The notes below the pieces were generated by a model that saw only the letters and a program-made list of their open reading frames with translations, did no database searches and was not told the origin of the DNA. Below, piece after piece: positions 24,335-37,800 of a stretch of 64,000 nt of DNA; within the stretch, counting starts at the first letter, position 1, and each line of letters opens with the position of its first letter. The stretch is from assembly GCA_030620095.1 (NCBI GenBank), contig JAUTXW010000326.1, forward strand, positions 285,501-349,500, written 5' to 3'. The DNA is from Kuschelorhynchus macadamiae (taxonomy: Eukaryota > Arthropoda > Insecta > Coleoptera > Curculionidae). The position numbers and the translations under genes are program-made.

Positions 24335-25010
24335 TACTGAAAGCCTTATAATCACATTTATAGTCCTTTCCATATTCCATGTTGGCATGCTTACAGTTCA
24401 CACATACTGTGTGTAACTACTCTTCTTGCACAGCTTGGTTTCATGTTGCCCAGCACATACTGTCGACACTCAGCAGTTTTATGGCCATAGCCACAGCATC
24501 TATAACATTTTTTAACATATAGATCCTCTTTGATTCTACAAGTGTCCCATCCTAGTGTCATCTCTTTGTTTACCAGCTTGGCAAAAGTGGCACCTACTGC
24601 CTCTACAAACAAGATATATTTTTTTGACTTATGTGATTGTCTACAATAATTTATTTTTATCTTGTCTGTTTTGTCCATATCTTTATTAAACACCGATAGT
24701 TCTTCTAAAAGTTCTTCCTCATTATCATACTTTTTTCTTAATCCTATGAACAGTCCTAATACTGGAACCTGTGGTGGAAGATAGATCAAAATACAAGAGT
24801 TCTAACCACACTACACCACACTAATCTAGGATTTCTCATGCTTGTCATGCTTCATATCTTTTCATTTTATCTTTTGTTACTTTCAATAGACTTTCTGTTT
24901 CTTCTTTTGATTTAGTTTCCACTATGACATTACCTTTCTTGGTTATTATGATCTTGTTGACTGCTGCCTTTGCTTAATTGTGTGCTTCAAATAATGCATT
25001 CCATTTTACT
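24335..25010 (-). pseudogene. Non-LTR retrotransposon ORF1 (nucleic-acid-binding, CCHC)
   Basis: The minus-strand piece at 24789-24391 includes an RRM-like region and a CCHC knuckle, CYRCCGYGHKTAEC, followed by a second Cys cluster. After a frameshift the frame continues as VNCKHANMEYGKDY and AFSNECTLHL, the usual end of such proteins, and runs into the start of ORF2. Upstream (about 24975-24800) the frame NKIIITKKGNVIVETKSKEE is the conserved N-terminal part but is separated by stops. Inactive as read. Confidence 0.7.
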
Positions 25011-25015
25011 TAATG

Positions 25016-27279
25016 CAATTCATGCTTGTATAGAATAGTCATAGTAAAAAATTTGACAACGTTTAAAATATACCTTAAGATTTAAAATTTGGAAAAAACC
25101 TAGCCAGTGTAGAGTATTTTTCAAAATTGTTTTCTTATTTTTTAAAAAATACCAAGAGACTGAATAAATATTTCCATCAACTTGATTTACGAATTGCTGG
25201 AGACAATAGCAAATTGTACTTCTTCGTACCATTTTCAACAAGAGAAAGTTTATAAAAGAGAAACGGTACTTGATACACACGCACTCGTCAGTCACTTTTA
25301 GTTAAAAACATTCGTATACAATGTACCATATTAAGAAAAACATCGAATGGAAATTATATTACCACATAAGTGTACTTGACCCCTATTGATGTTTCGGAAA
25401 TTAAAGTTATTGACGGCCATAAGTATAATAGGAATTTTTAACAAAATAGCTTGCAGATTTATTTTATGTGTTTAAGTAGTAAAAAATAGAAGCTATTTCC
25501 AATAATGCAGAAGCCAAATGGTGTTAACTCTACTGACTTCTGCATACAGCATAAGTATTGCTTACCTACATAGCGATAAAGTGGAGAAAAAGCGCCATAT
25601 TTTAAAAAGAATTATTAGTTTTGTAAAATTCTATGGTGCTTTTGATTTAGCTTCGAAGATCACGATGGAAGCGAAGCCACTGAAAATCAAGAAATATTTA
25701 AAGAACTAATTAATTTTACTATATAATTAGATAATGCATTAAAAAGACACTAACACGATGCAACCATTTTTAATGGGACTTCCAGTATTTTTCGAAGTGG
25801 TAGTCTAAACGTGTATATAGAGAAGAAATTTCAAGCAAACTTGAAACGATAATTCCGAAATATTCACAAAAAAGGAATACTTAATTATTGTGTGCCACAT
25901 TTTAAATTTTTTATCTAAACTGAAAAAAATAAAAGGATAAGGCAACCCTACGGGTCCGGACCGTCTAGAAGTATTATATAAAACTAATATTTTCGAGCTT
26001 TGGCTTTGATGTGTACAAAAAAAAATCGAAAATATACATTGTGAGGCATTTTTTGATTCATGTTATTAATCAAACATTTTGAATATTTTCTAGTTAATAA
26101 TTCACCTAGTTATTTCTCGTTTAATAGTTTCTTAGTTTTAAATGTTATTTTATTAGATTTTTCAACAAATTCTAATGTTTTTTCTTAAACATGATCAGAT
26201 TCTTTATTGCGTTTAGAATGTCCTGAAAAAATTTCATTTGTGAGCTTTTCGCAACTTAATAAAAATATCTGACTTTAACTCAATATGCATGTGGATAAAT
26301 TTGCCTACGGGATGTTTCGATACATAATATAATGAATATTATTTAAACAAAAATAAGACTTTATGGCATTTACCCAAAAAAAGTTATAGACACATAGCAG
26401 TTGTACAAGTGCTTTCATCCTGTGGAGAGTCGTCAGTGCGTCAATATGAAGAGAAAGGAATTTCTAACAGAAAATAAATAATTTCCATGAAAACTTAAGG
26501 TAAATGACAATATTTTTGTTTAAATAAAATGTTGAAATATGTAATTTTCTTAAACTAATTCAATCAATTTAAAGTCAAATATTTTTATTGAATTGTGAAA
26601 ACGCCAAAAAAAATAAATTTATTTATCTTTCTAAACGCAACAAAACAAATAAATGGTTGCAAACTATAATTTTTTGTTTCTAGATTACATATCAAACAAA
26701 CCGACAAATTTTAAAATTTTGAAATCAATTACCTTTTATTAGAATTGTTTTTCTCTTACGATCAACGCACTGACGAGATTCTTGCCTCGTCTCGACTTTT
26801 AGTAAAAGAAATCCTCACCTATATACGTATAAATACAAACGTCTTTCTATTTCGGTCAAAGGATATTATTGCATCAATAAAATTTTTCGGATTTATTTTA
26901 ATAATAAGCATAGTAATACCAATTTATTAACTACATGATGTACAGGCGCACGATAAATAATTGTCACTTAATGTTTGGCTCATTAATGTTTCTGTATATA
27001 GGGTGTCTAAAAAACATAAAGAACAAAAATAAATATATAAATGGAATTACTCGAATATTTTTTAATTAATCTTTAATTTACAGCTGGTGAAATTTAAAAG
27101 TCAAATAATATCATGTCTGCATAATAGTTTTTCACATCCTTTTCTTGATACTCCTTCTGTACACTTAATGATCTTAAATTTCTTTGATAAAATCCTAAAA
27201 TTTTTTGTTTTTAATTTTCTTCTCTTGAAGCATAATTCGGAAATTAATAGCTCCTTAAAGTGTACCTTCATTTCATAAA
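25016..27279. other. AT-rich stretch, no gene recognised
   Basis: No coding sequence or element boundary could be supported. The short open frames (25020, 25518 and 26745 onward) have no recognisable domain. Confidence 0.5.
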
Positions 27280-30200
27280 TAATATTCATTATTCATTTTA
27301 TAATTAGATTCGGAAGCTGTTGAGGTCCTCCTACAACTAAACAACTTAATTAATATAACAAAACAGAAAACAAAGTAAATATAAAAAGAAAGTAATTTCC
27401 AATAAAAATAATATATCCAAGTAAAACATGTAAGGTAAGCTAAAAAGGAAGATAATCATTAGAAATGAATAGAACAAAAGAAGGCAAAGAAAAGAGAAGA
27501 AAAAAGATAAAAAATAGACAGAGACAGAGAGAGGGATGCACACATAAAATGCATGATCAAAATGTAAATAGTCAATAAAAGAACCAAATTATCAATGCTG
27601 GTTGGCGTGATAATACTCAGGCAAGAAACTCATTTCTTATTCTATTTTTAAAAGTAAGAAAATTTTCAGAGAAGTTATAAATTTTATATTTATTTATAAA
27701 GAATGCTATGCAATAAGAAAACGATCTTTTAAATATTTGTTTTTTATTTTATTTTGTAAAAAGGAATATGTAATCATAGGAATAGTCAATATAGAGGTGC
27801 GTCGAATATTTAGTCTATGAATATCTGTTCGAAATGTTAGCCTTCGAAGCAAATATGGGCGAGATTTATAATTTAGCATTTTATGAGCGAAACACAAATA
27901 ATGCACAGTTAATTTCTTTTAATTTGTGAGTAACACCCCGTCTCCTCCGGATACCAAAAATAAAACGCAAACATGAGTTCTGCAGTTTTCGAATTCTTCT
28001 CAGGTCCATGCTGTCCAAACAAGGACCATACACAGAATCGCAAAAGTTAATCAATGAAAGGATTAAAGAATCATCTGTCATGTCTGCTCAATCAAGATAC
28101 AGATGCTCTGGCATTTGTTTTGTATCTTGATTTAAAAAATGTCTGTGCGAAAAGAGTATTTTTAAAGTACCATACGCTATTTTCGGTTTTGAGGTTACGT
28201 GATCCCTGAATCTTAGCTTACTATCCATAATAAGTCCCAAATGTCTAGCAGATTCTTGAAATTCAATTTTTTTACCATTTACTGATATATTAAGGTTATT
28301 TAGAATAGTTTGCCTTGTGGTATCGCTAGCAAAGAGCAAAGCCGAGGATTTTTTAGCATTTAACTGCAAGTGTGTCTTTTTGAAACTTCATATATTGCCC
28401 GTAGATCACGGATAATGACGTTACTTGCAAGGTGAAGTAACGAAGGACTAAATGAAAAATAAAGTTGAGTATCATCAGCGTAAAGGTGATATTTGCTATA
28501 AAGAGCTACAATTAGCTCTTTATAGAAATTAGAAGTGTAGATTGAAAACAATAGGGGTCCCAGAATACTACCCTGGGGAACACCAGAAGTAACCCGCAAA
28601 GAATCAGAGAACCTACCATCATGCCGAACTGCCTGGAGACTGTCAGTTAAAAATGATTCTACAAGCTTTAAAGCGCCCTGCGAAAAGCCACAATAACTCA
28701 ACATTGCTACAAGAGTACCATGATGTAACATGTCAAAGGCTCTACTGAAATCCAGTAGGATCAAAACCGTAGCCCTACCATTATCCAATTCCCTAAAAAT
28801 ATCATCTGTCACCTCAGTCAAAGTAGTGATGCAGCTATAACCCTCACGAAACCCCGACTGTTTCTCGGGAAGTGCGTTGTTTTTACTTAAAAAAGATTGA
28901 ATTTGGTTTTTCATACATTTTTCCAGAACCTTCGAAAGAATAGGCAAAATTGAGACCGACCGCAAGTGTCCAAGTTCGGTTGGATTGTCTCTCTTAGGGA
29001 GTGGAATCACTTTGGCCTTTTTCCATTCGAGTGGAAAGTAGGATTCTTTTATACATACATTTATAATATTCCTAATAAAGGGAACTAAAAAGGGGCAACA
29101 TCTTAATATCAGATTAATGTTAATTGCGTCTAAACCGAAGGCTTTTGATTTATTATTTTTTAAAATTTCCAAAATTTCGATGTCACCAACTGGGCAAAAA
29201 TCAAATGAATTCGTAACAATTTTATTATTCGTATAAAATTTAATTAAATCATCGTCTGGCAAAAAATCACTAACGCTCGAATCAATAAAATATTTATTAA
29301 TTACATCACAATTATTGAGAATCTGGGGCAAATTAGCCTGTTTGGATTTTCCAATATTTACTCTCTGTTGCTAATATTTTGAAATTTCCGATTAAGGTAA
29401 ACCTTTTTCTCTGACCTTATTGCATTTGTTGTTAAATTTCGCAGCTGTGTGTAATAGTTACGATGTTCGGGTAGCTTAGTTCTGCGAAAACGATTTAAAG
29501 CCGCATTCCTTAATCTTTGCATCAACCTTATATTATCCGTGATCCACGGACAATATGGTTTTTTTGCCATTAACAGTTTTTAGGGGGGCATGTTTATCAA
29601 AAAGTTCAAGAATTTTATTACTAAGGAATGAAACTTTTTTATTTATGTCATTAAGATAATAAATGTGTGACCAGGGAACAGCCTCAAGGTCTTGCTGAGA
29701 AGACCTAAAATCTATATTATGCAGTGCACGGTAAGTAAACGAATAGAATTGTGTATTGTTTGAATTAAAGTCAAGTTTTACATGATATTAGCATATGATT
29801 CGAGACGTGAATATCACAAATATCCGTACTCAAAATATCCTCCGAACTAGAAAAAATCAAATCAATAAGGGATTGGCCCAAACGAGTAATTCTGATCGGA
29901 ACATTCACCATCTGTTTAAGACCAAAAGATTCAGTCAGGTGGGCAAGGGTGGAATTATTTGTAGACTCGGTATCATACATATTAACATTAAAGTCCCCAA
30001 GACAAAACAATTGATTACAATCTGGAAAAAAGTCAGTAATGCAGTCTTCAAAGTAATTTAAAAATTGTAAAAAATCAGATTTGAGAGGCCTGTAAATATT
30101 GCTAAGAGTAATATTCTTTCCAGAGATCCTAATTTGGATCCAGATATGTTCCGAAAATTTTTTAGTTTCTTGCAATAATACACGAAATTATATGTTACTT

Positions 30201-30414
30201 TTTATGTAAATCGCGATGCCGCCACCCCTTGTAAGGCGATCCTGCCTAATCGAATCATAACCAGCAATGCGTACAAAATCATTATTTATTGTGTTATTCA
30301 ACCAGCTTTCAGATATACCAACAACATCATATTAATTCAATTCTACATGATCTCTAAAGTTGTTCAAATTATTCGTTAGTGACCTTACATTTAGACGTGC
30401 TATAGAAAACATAA
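27280..30414 (-). mobile_element. Decayed APE-type non-LTR retrotransposon 2 (CR1/L2/Crack-like)
   Basis: The minus strand carries an endonuclease/reverse transcriptase polyprotein in pieces (30414-27700), a 3' UTR, and a possible 3' end near 27280 with a short aatgaat-type repeat. No ORF1 was found upstream of 30414, so it may be 5'-truncated. Its HLYADDTQLYFSF motif differs from the SISYADDTVLLF of the element at 20950, so the two are different families. Confidence 0.75.
27700..30414 (-). pseudogene. Non-LTR retrotransposon polyprotein: AP endonuclease and reverse transcriptase
   Basis: The endonuclease begins at about 30414 with IARLNVRSLTNNLNNF, then a stop, then YDVVGISESWLNNT and RGGGIAIYIKSNI. 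It continues in the same frame at 30175-29771 with SNIYRP, LGDFNVN and SLIDLIFSSS. A linker at 29570-29358 includes PYCPWITDNI. The reverse transcriptase at 29331-28360 has GLDAININLI, SVSILPILSKVLEK, LLDFSRAFDMLHH, SGVPQGSILGPLLFSIY and YHLYADDTQLYF. The thumb and tail continue at 28369-27706 (HLGLIMDSKLRF, then YGPCLDSMDLRRIRKLQNSC). Stops at about 30310 and 30207 and several frame changes disable it. The YADD catalytic site is preserved. Confidence 0.8.
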
Positions 30415-32169
30415 AAAAACAGAAAAAAACAATCATAGTAATAGTAATCTATGTCAGCAAATGCACTAAGAAGTTCGGAAATTTTCAATCGTAATCACAG
30501 AGTGAAAAAAAAAATACCTTAATGCATGAATTACACGTAATATTTTGTCTACGATCATGTTATTTTACAAAAAAATGAGTAACTTGCGATAATTTCTATC
30601 CAAGATGATACCATCGTCGCCACAGAGTGGTCGGTTTTATACGGAAATATGGCAATAAATCAAGAGTATAAAAAATAAGCTAGATAATTCCAATAGTATT
30701 GTCTACAAATGCATTTTTCTTGTAACAAGTTCGCAATATAAGCAACATTTCAGATACTATTTGAAATTTATATTTTAAGTGTATATTTAATTTAAAATAT
30801 TTCCGCAAAACCTATTACATATTAACATTGTATTGTGAAAGTGTATTATTTAGTATAATAATAACTTGATACAATCTACTTACATGCCCAGGGATATTTA
30901 CACGATGTAATCTACTAGATAGTGGTTTTTAAACTTGTATGATTTAGGTATCTAATAATTTTAATTAATTTTCATATAAATAATGTTAACTCGCTAAATA
31001 ACCTAAATAACGCAAAAACCTCTAGCTAGCCACAATAAGTGAAAATAAACATGTCGAATTTGATGTTTGGATGATTTAAAGCACTTCATTAAAAGATGAA
31101 CTTAATAGTATTTTTAGTTCATTGTGACCCTCTTATGACATTTTATTTAATGATTTGATTTTTTTCACACTTTTCATAAAAATATATTTTATGCGTGGAA
31201 ATGACGAAGTCTTGTTTACTTTCTATGACGATTTAAAAAGGAATATGTAATCATAATCATAATTTAATCCAAGAATCTTTCAAGACAAAAGTCTATATTC
31301 AACTGACTATTTATTCTTTTCGCAGCTTTCAAGAAGATACAAAAACTTAATAACATGTAACAAAAACAAACTAATAATCGTATGAACTCTTCACGGCTAA
31401 GAGCCATTTATTGCATTATTATATTTCTCATGAATTTGAAGGTATTGGCTCAAAAATAGATATATTATTTTTGTGGTATCAGTGCATACCTACTCTTTGG
31501 TATCAGCCTATTTTAGTCAAGATTACCTGTACCCGTGAGAAAACTAGAGGTCAATTTATAAATGCCATTATTTAAAATATTGAAATATTTATTATTTAGC
31601 ATAAAAATGCAGCTCCTATAGCAAATACTACACCGTTACAACAGGTAGCTGATAGAAAGTCTATAATCAGCACTGTTATAATGTCATAAAACATTGCGCT
31701 TATTTTATAAAGGCTGAAATTATATGTAGTGATAAATTACGTATTATGACTATTCAAACATATCAAACAAAGGGTTAGAAGACTTTTCAAACAAAAGATT
31801 AGAAAGCATTTTGGTATAGGTTTTATCAATGCCTCTTAAAATATTCTAAATAAACTAGAATATATATTGATATTTAATATTTCAAACTTCAATCAAATGT
31901 AAATTCAAAATTCTAGAGCGCAATGGGTAGGTGCACCTTAAGTACGGGGTATACAGGAAAAGCTAAAGTGAAAATATATGTAAACCCCATTCTAATCAGT
32001 AACAATATAAAATACGTTATATTAGGGTTAAAATATCATGATCTAGTATTAAAAATTTGTTCAAATCACAGTGCCAAAGAGAGAGATAATATGTACAGTT
32101 TTTAAAAACTTTGAAATTACATTTTTTTTAATTACATATTTATACCTAATATATAATCTATTAAAATAT
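30415..32169. other. AT-rich stretch, no gene recognised
   Basis: Nothing could be supported on either strand. One 60-codon frame starts at 31923 and has no recognisable domain. Confidence 0.5.
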
Positions 32170-32690
32170 AATGCTATTAATTAATAATATTTTGACAGAT
32201 GTTTTCAAAATCATCAATCAACCATGGATCGATTTTACTGTTTTTTATGTTGTAATTGGTAGCATTTCTTATGTCATTCGGAAGTATGTTAAACATTTTT
32301 GGCAAAATAAATTAGATGTGTCTTTGAGTTGCAGCAAATAAAGTGTTTGGAATACTAGGCGTGCTGATGATCTTGTTCCAATAGTATGATGCCTAATAAT
32401 ATTGTGAAATTTTGGATTTCTAAAACTAAACCTAACTACGTTCTAATGTATAATTGTCTTGTATTTAACAAATTAGCCTCTTTAAATAAAAATACAGTTG
32501 GTTGGATACATCCTGTCTTTATACAACGTTGTTTTTATAATATATTTTTGGGTAACAAATAGGTGTAACAGTGAATTATTACTTGCACCCTAAGCAGTAA
32601 TACCATACGTTAAAATTGACTCTACAAATGCCTATTAAAATGTTTTCAGCAGATCGTAGGAAACAACTTAATTCATAAAATTTATATAGT
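32170..32690 (-). pseudogene. 3' fragment of a third non-LTR retrotransposon
   Basis: The minus strand reads ESILTYGITA, a stop, GASNNSLLHL and TQKYIIKTTLYKDRMYPTNC, then a diverged stretch with TIGTRSSARLVFQTL. These match the post-catalytic part of APE-type non-LTR reverse transcriptases (a YGI..WG block, then QK..I..I and LY....LF). The sequence is too decayed to place in a clade. Confidence 0.55.
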
Positions 32691-32809
32691 ATGCCCTTTT
32701 TTTGTTTACAAAATTTATATAGTTTTGTCAAAACATAACTTGATCAAAAAAATACCCAAAGACAGATAGTAATATAATAAACAATGTTTTCTAAATAATA
32801 AAAACTTAC

Positions 32810-32957
32810 CTGGCAATGGCGTAAGGTAGATTACTGTAACCACTGCCGCAGCCATCCCTAGTACTATAGATAATCTAATTAACATATTTTGACTAGTAGA
32901 CATTGTGGACATTTTGATGACTGTGTTATTGTTGTTTTCTTCTCGGGAATCAATCAT
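32810..32957 (-). CDS. Candidate first coding exon with a membrane anchor or signal peptide, host gene unknown
   Basis: The minus-strand frame begins MIDSREE. A better initiation context lies at 32912 (AAAATGTCC, giving MSTMSTSQN). It encodes a hydrophobic segment, MLIRLSIVLGMAAAVVTVIY, then LTPLPG. The coding sequence runs directly into a consensus donor, G|GTAAGTTTT, at 32809. A start codon, hydrophobic leader and perfect donor together suggest a real 5' exon of a secreted or type-II membrane protein. No downstream partner exon was found, and its phase does not join directly to the oxidase exon at 10823. It could also be chance. Confidence 0.35.
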
Positions 32958-35900
32958 AACAAAATGTTTTTCGTACCACTAACGTACTTAAACGAACTAA
33001 TTGTTCACAAATTATTTTTCGGCGGTCTATTAGTTTTTCTACATGTTGAATTTAGAATTAACTTTTTTACCGACATCTAAAGGCTTAACAAGCCTGAATT
33101 AAAATTTATTTTATATACGTTTTTGTGCAACATGTATAACTGAACGTTCCTAGAAACACGCGTGTGATAGTTGAAGACTGAACTACCATCGAGCATGACG
33201 CGGAAGTATTATGAAAGAAGAAAGGTGGAAGGAGCGAACGACAAAGTAACCAAGATTACCGACTTTAGGTTACGAGGTATATTTAAATATTAGTGGACTA
33301 TTGCTTTTTAAATCAATAATTTTTCCGAAGTAAGTTCAAGCAGCTTACAAACATATTTCTGTGCATTTTGAAACATGTATGGAGAGGCTGTGTTATTGGC
33401 AAGTCACTTTAAGTGAACAAACCATTAACATTAAAAAACTAATTATAAAGGAAATAAAGTAAGGTTTTTTACTTGGAATAATGTCACTAACGGCATATTA
33501 AAACTCTTGAAAAAAATATATGAAAAAGTCACCATTATGGCCGCTATCTTTGATTTCCTCTGGAATTCTATAAAATGCATATTTTATTGTCTAATATCTT
33601 CAAACATATACCAAATAACCAGGAGTATTAATTCAAACATTTTACCAGAAATAAGCGTGAAAAAAGCAGCTGTAGCAGAAACTCCACTTTTACATCCACA
33701 TTTTTAATCGATTAAACTGCGTTATTCTATCGATTATAACAAACAGTTGGTATGCAGTGCACAGGCACTTGTAATAACTTTCTTATAAGGTATAGTAAAT
33801 CGGTTGTTGTTGGATTTAATAGATATTCGGATGGTCCAATAATTAGGGACTCTACTAACATTAATAGAAGTAAAAGAAAAAACTGCATAATTTTCAATAG
33901 ACATCAAACTGGCAGTGATCTGAAGATCTTCTGATCACCCAGTCAGCCGCTGGAACGTCTTAACAATGAGTGTTGTTGCCATTGTAGATATTTTTGTTGT
34001 CCAAATACGTCTACTTGACTATATTAACCAACATTCGACAATGAAACTTCAAAGTACAAAGTCGTCATTGGAACTAAATATCAAAAAGGATTGTTTTTTA
34101 TTCGCGCCGTTTTGTGGTGTAACACGACGTCACAATAGTTTGAGATTGGTAAAGGCAAAAGTATAACGAAAACCCTGAAGAATACACCATTTAGAAATTA
34201 TGCTGAAATATATTTCGTCATTTTTTCAAATTGGCAAGCGCCAATCGGCTATATGACTACAATATGGTTATTCAGTACAAGGGGGGCTAACAAGAATACG
34301 ACTGTTCCACTAACTTCAGCTGGTTCGTAATTCCACAGCTTATCGGTCTACTCCAAATTCAAGATTAAAAAGGTAATATATTTCGACCTTCTTATTTTAC
34401 TTAAGTATTTTTAGATCAGCGTTACTTGAGACAATGTATTCAGTACTTTTTTAAAAAAGTACTTGTACTGGTACTTAGAATTCAAATTTTGAGTAACTAT
34501 TACTTATTACTTAAAAAATATACTGCAAAGTCTTAATCTACTTCTACAAAGTACTTAAGTACTTTTAGTTTTAAGTCTTTTTCGAAAGTAGGTATTTCAA
34601 TATTAAAAAAACTTAAGTACTTAAAAAATAACTGTAAGTACCTAATTTACTTTATGTATTTTATCAAATATAAAGCTAAATATAAGTTAAGACTCGTAAA
34701 AATCTATTTATATTAATATAGCCAATATAGGTAATCCAATAAGCATATAGATATATGATCAAAAGTAGAAATCTGGACTGTAAAATATATAAGAAATTTC
34801 ACCGATAAGTCATATCTGATCTAAATAATTTATAAATTGTACCTCTACAAAATAAACACAGTTGATAATTCAATAATGGGAACCATGATTGCAAAAAAAG
34901 GATTAATTTCAAACAATATTCTAGTTCTATTCATGGGAAGTTTTATTGTTGAGGCTAGCTTTAACAATTTTGAGGATTAAAGCATGACAGAATTTAAGAA
35001 AAATACCTAGCTATGCTTGTTTTTACAGTCACAAAAAAGAGAAGATTTACTCAAATACCTACTGTTAAAATACTCTCAAAAATGCGTAGTTTACAATTTT
35101 CAACTTAATATAATAAAAAAGTATCGGATTCTTTGGTATATAAATTTTAGCTAGAGCTTTAGCAAGCAAGATCAATATATACATTGAAAATAGGGAATAC
35201 AAAACGGTAAAAATGAAAATGTATTGTTAAATTGAACGTCCTTTAAAAACCCAACAACCATAAATTGATTTTTTTTAGTCGGTAGAATTTCTAAAGAATT
35301 TGATTTTTTTTTAATGGAATACCCAATATATATAGTTTTTTGAATTCTTTACGTTCTTTTCAGAAAATAAGAGAATAGTGGTTTTTCAAAATATAGGAAG
35401 AAATTCTATATGGTCAATTAAAATGCAGGTTTTTGATAATTTGAAATAAAGTCTTAAATGAATATTAAAACATAAATATGTTTCCTATTTATTGTCTAGA
35501 GCAACATAAAGATCACTGTCATAAATGTGTAAAATGAAGTAAACAAATTTTGGCAACATTACACATAAAAAACTGTTTGTTTAATATTTCGTTAAAGGCA
35601 TTATAACATTTGTAATAAAGTTATTTATGCTACAATATAATGCATATGGGTTAGGTGTTGTTTGTCATGCGTAGATCCTACTTGTACAAGTTCTTGACTA
35701 TATTTCAAACTTCGGTTTAACAGTAGAAAAATATGTTTTTCCTATTGCACCTTTAAAAAAGCAGATAAGGCATAATTAGGTATTTATAGGAAAACGTTAT
35801 AAACTCGACGCTTTATTTATAAAACATCACGGTGATGGTCAAAAATTCACCTAAAAAATGAGCGACAGTCATATATTTTAGAAAATAAGTTATGCTATAA

Positions 35901-37198
35901 TAAAGATTACCAATATTTAGTTATTAGTTTAAAAAAATACTTGATGATGATTGCAGTACTTAAAAATCGGCTAAATACTTAAGTATTTTAATGTACTGTA
36001 AGTACTTAAATATTATAGGTATATTTTAAGTTCATAATGTACAAAAATACTTATAGTTAAATTTTCATTTTTAAATAAACTAATTTTAAGTACTTTTGCA
36101 AAATACTGGTACTAAATACTGCAAGTAGATTTTTCATATCAAGTACTTAATACTGTTTACTTTAACTACTTTGGCTGAGTTTTTATAACAGCTTTGATTT
36201 CACGGTACCCATACAGAAACATTGGTACGAAATATTTATTAAGTTGCAGTGGCTACCACAGTATACTCTGTAGTAACTTCAACATAGGTTAGTGCTTCTG
36301 ATGGAGATTGATATATGATAAAAACGGCAGTAGTGTTTCGAAGGTTTTAGTAGTTTTTTCAGAGAATATATAGTAATATATACGATTTCGTATTAATTTA
36401 ATAATGTGTTTGACACATCTATACCGTATCATTAGTAAGAGAAGTTTTCCTAGTTCAAAAAAAATTATTTGGTTTATAGTTGAAGTTAATGAGAAAAATA
36501 AATTTTTTTTGTCAATCCAAAATAGCGGTTCATATCGCGGCTTTTCCACAATTAGATTGTTCCACAATTTTCATAATTTTTATTGATATTATTCATAGTC
36601 TGAAAACCTTACTTTATTTCTTCTACGATTAATTTAATTTAATTAACATGAGTAGACTATATGTATATCCCTTTTAAAACATAATGTTAAATTTATGTAC
36701 CTACATAAATCAAGTACTAATTTGGAACGTAGTTGCGGTAAAAACCATAGCAGTAACAAAAACAAACAGAAGAAAGAAACTAGCGTTAATTTGAAAACCT
36801 GAATTTAAATTCATATTTTTATCTTTTAGCCTTATAATTACATATCTGTTCTTAATTGCCAAAAGAAAATTGTCAGAAGAATCATAGCACCACAATCGAC
36901 CTTGTAGCAGCCATATATGCTCCACACCCAGATTTGACAAAACAGCATACTATTTCAGCAGCAGCCATTTTTTGGTATCTCATATCACATTATAATTCAG
37001 CTCCTCTACTTTATTGTCTTATATATATAGTCGTTCCCTCGTATATGTTTAAAATATATCTGCGTATACCAAACATCTACTTCAGGTAGACCCAGCAACT
37101 AAAAGGGAAAGCGTTTTTTTTACGAATTAAGATTTATCTGTAGTTGCTTAATCAACTGTAACTTACAATATAAATACTCATATTATAAAAATAATCCA
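32958..37198. other. AT-rich stretch, mostly unrecognised, with one possible hAT-like remnant
   Basis: No coding region is supported. The segment 34417-36177 is bracketed by two clusters of gtactt/aagtac palindromes (described separately). At 36940-36700 (-) there is a frame with a signal-peptide-like stretch (ASFFLLFVFVTAMVF) but no convincing splice site. Confidence 0.45.
34417..36177. mobile_element. Possible non-autonomous hAT-like element with palindrome-rich ends
   Basis: The left end starts CAGCGTTACTTGAG and the right end closes with GCTG. About 230 bp at each end is packed with aagtactt/tacttaagta palindromes in inverted arrangement. The CAG..CTG outer bases fit hAT elements, but a matching 8-bp target duplication was not found and no transposase is present. 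Confidence 0.3.
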
Positions 37199-37200
37199 TA

Positions 37201-37223
37201 AGGTACCTGAGCCTAACAAGGCC
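37201..37223 (+). repeat. Pogo-like left terminal inverted repeat
   Basis: Imperfect inverted partner of 40396-40418, ending in the aaggcc shared by the subterminal repeats. Confidence 0.55.
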
Positions 37224-37800
37224 CACCTTAATTTGGGTGCCCATATGACTGACTTATTTTGTCAAGAACTTTGTCAAAACTTTTATGCTATTATCAAACA
37301 CATCTTTATATAAATTGTAGCCTCATTTTTGTTTCTATATTCATTATTAACTTTTTGTCGACATATTTTTTAAAAGTCTACATGCGGGCCTTATAATGAC
37401 CTAGGGTTCTCAATACGGCCACGGTAGGTTACTTAATAAGGCCCAAGGTAAAGTAAGGTAAAACAATTTAACTTTACACAAATTTTTGTGTATTTACCAC
37501 AAACTAGTAATAATATGAAAACTTAATATGATTATGAGTATGCTTTTTTTAACATAGATAGTTTTTTAAGTTAAAATTAAATTTCAAAAAAGTTACAAAC
37601 ACTTTTTTCCACTAAAGACGCATGTACTCAAGGTTAAAAAAAAGTAAAACTATTATCTTTAAAGGCATTTTTGTCTATTTAGCAAAAACTTATAATAATA
37701 AGTAAACTTAATATTGATTATGATTTTGTTTGAAAATAAAAAAAATGTCCAGTTAAAATTAAATAATAAAAAAAAATAAATCTTAAATGTCTGTTTTCCA

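Larger units (their letters stand above)
20950..25015 (-). mobile_element. Decayed APE-type non-LTR retrotransposon 1
   Basis: The minus strand carries a zinc-knuckle ORF1 and an endonuclease/reverse transcriptase ORF2, followed by a 3' UTR ending in a TTA/TAA simple tail (20950-20976 on the plus strand). The domain order ORF1-CCHC, APE endonuclease, reverse transcriptase and the short simple-repeat tail fit the Jockey/CR1/I-type superfamilies. It is nearly full length but broken by several single-base frameshifts. Clade not resolved. Confidence 0.8.

Noticed and set aside
27346..27543. Hydrophobic minus-strand frame of 65 codons
   Set aside because: Phe/Leu-rich because of a purine-rich plus strand in the retrotransposon 3' UTR; no real membrane protein evidence.
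36700..36940. Minus-strand frame with a signal-peptide-like hydrophobic run
   Set aside because: No acceptable splice donor and no recognised continuation; hydrophobicity alone is not enough in AT-rich DNA.
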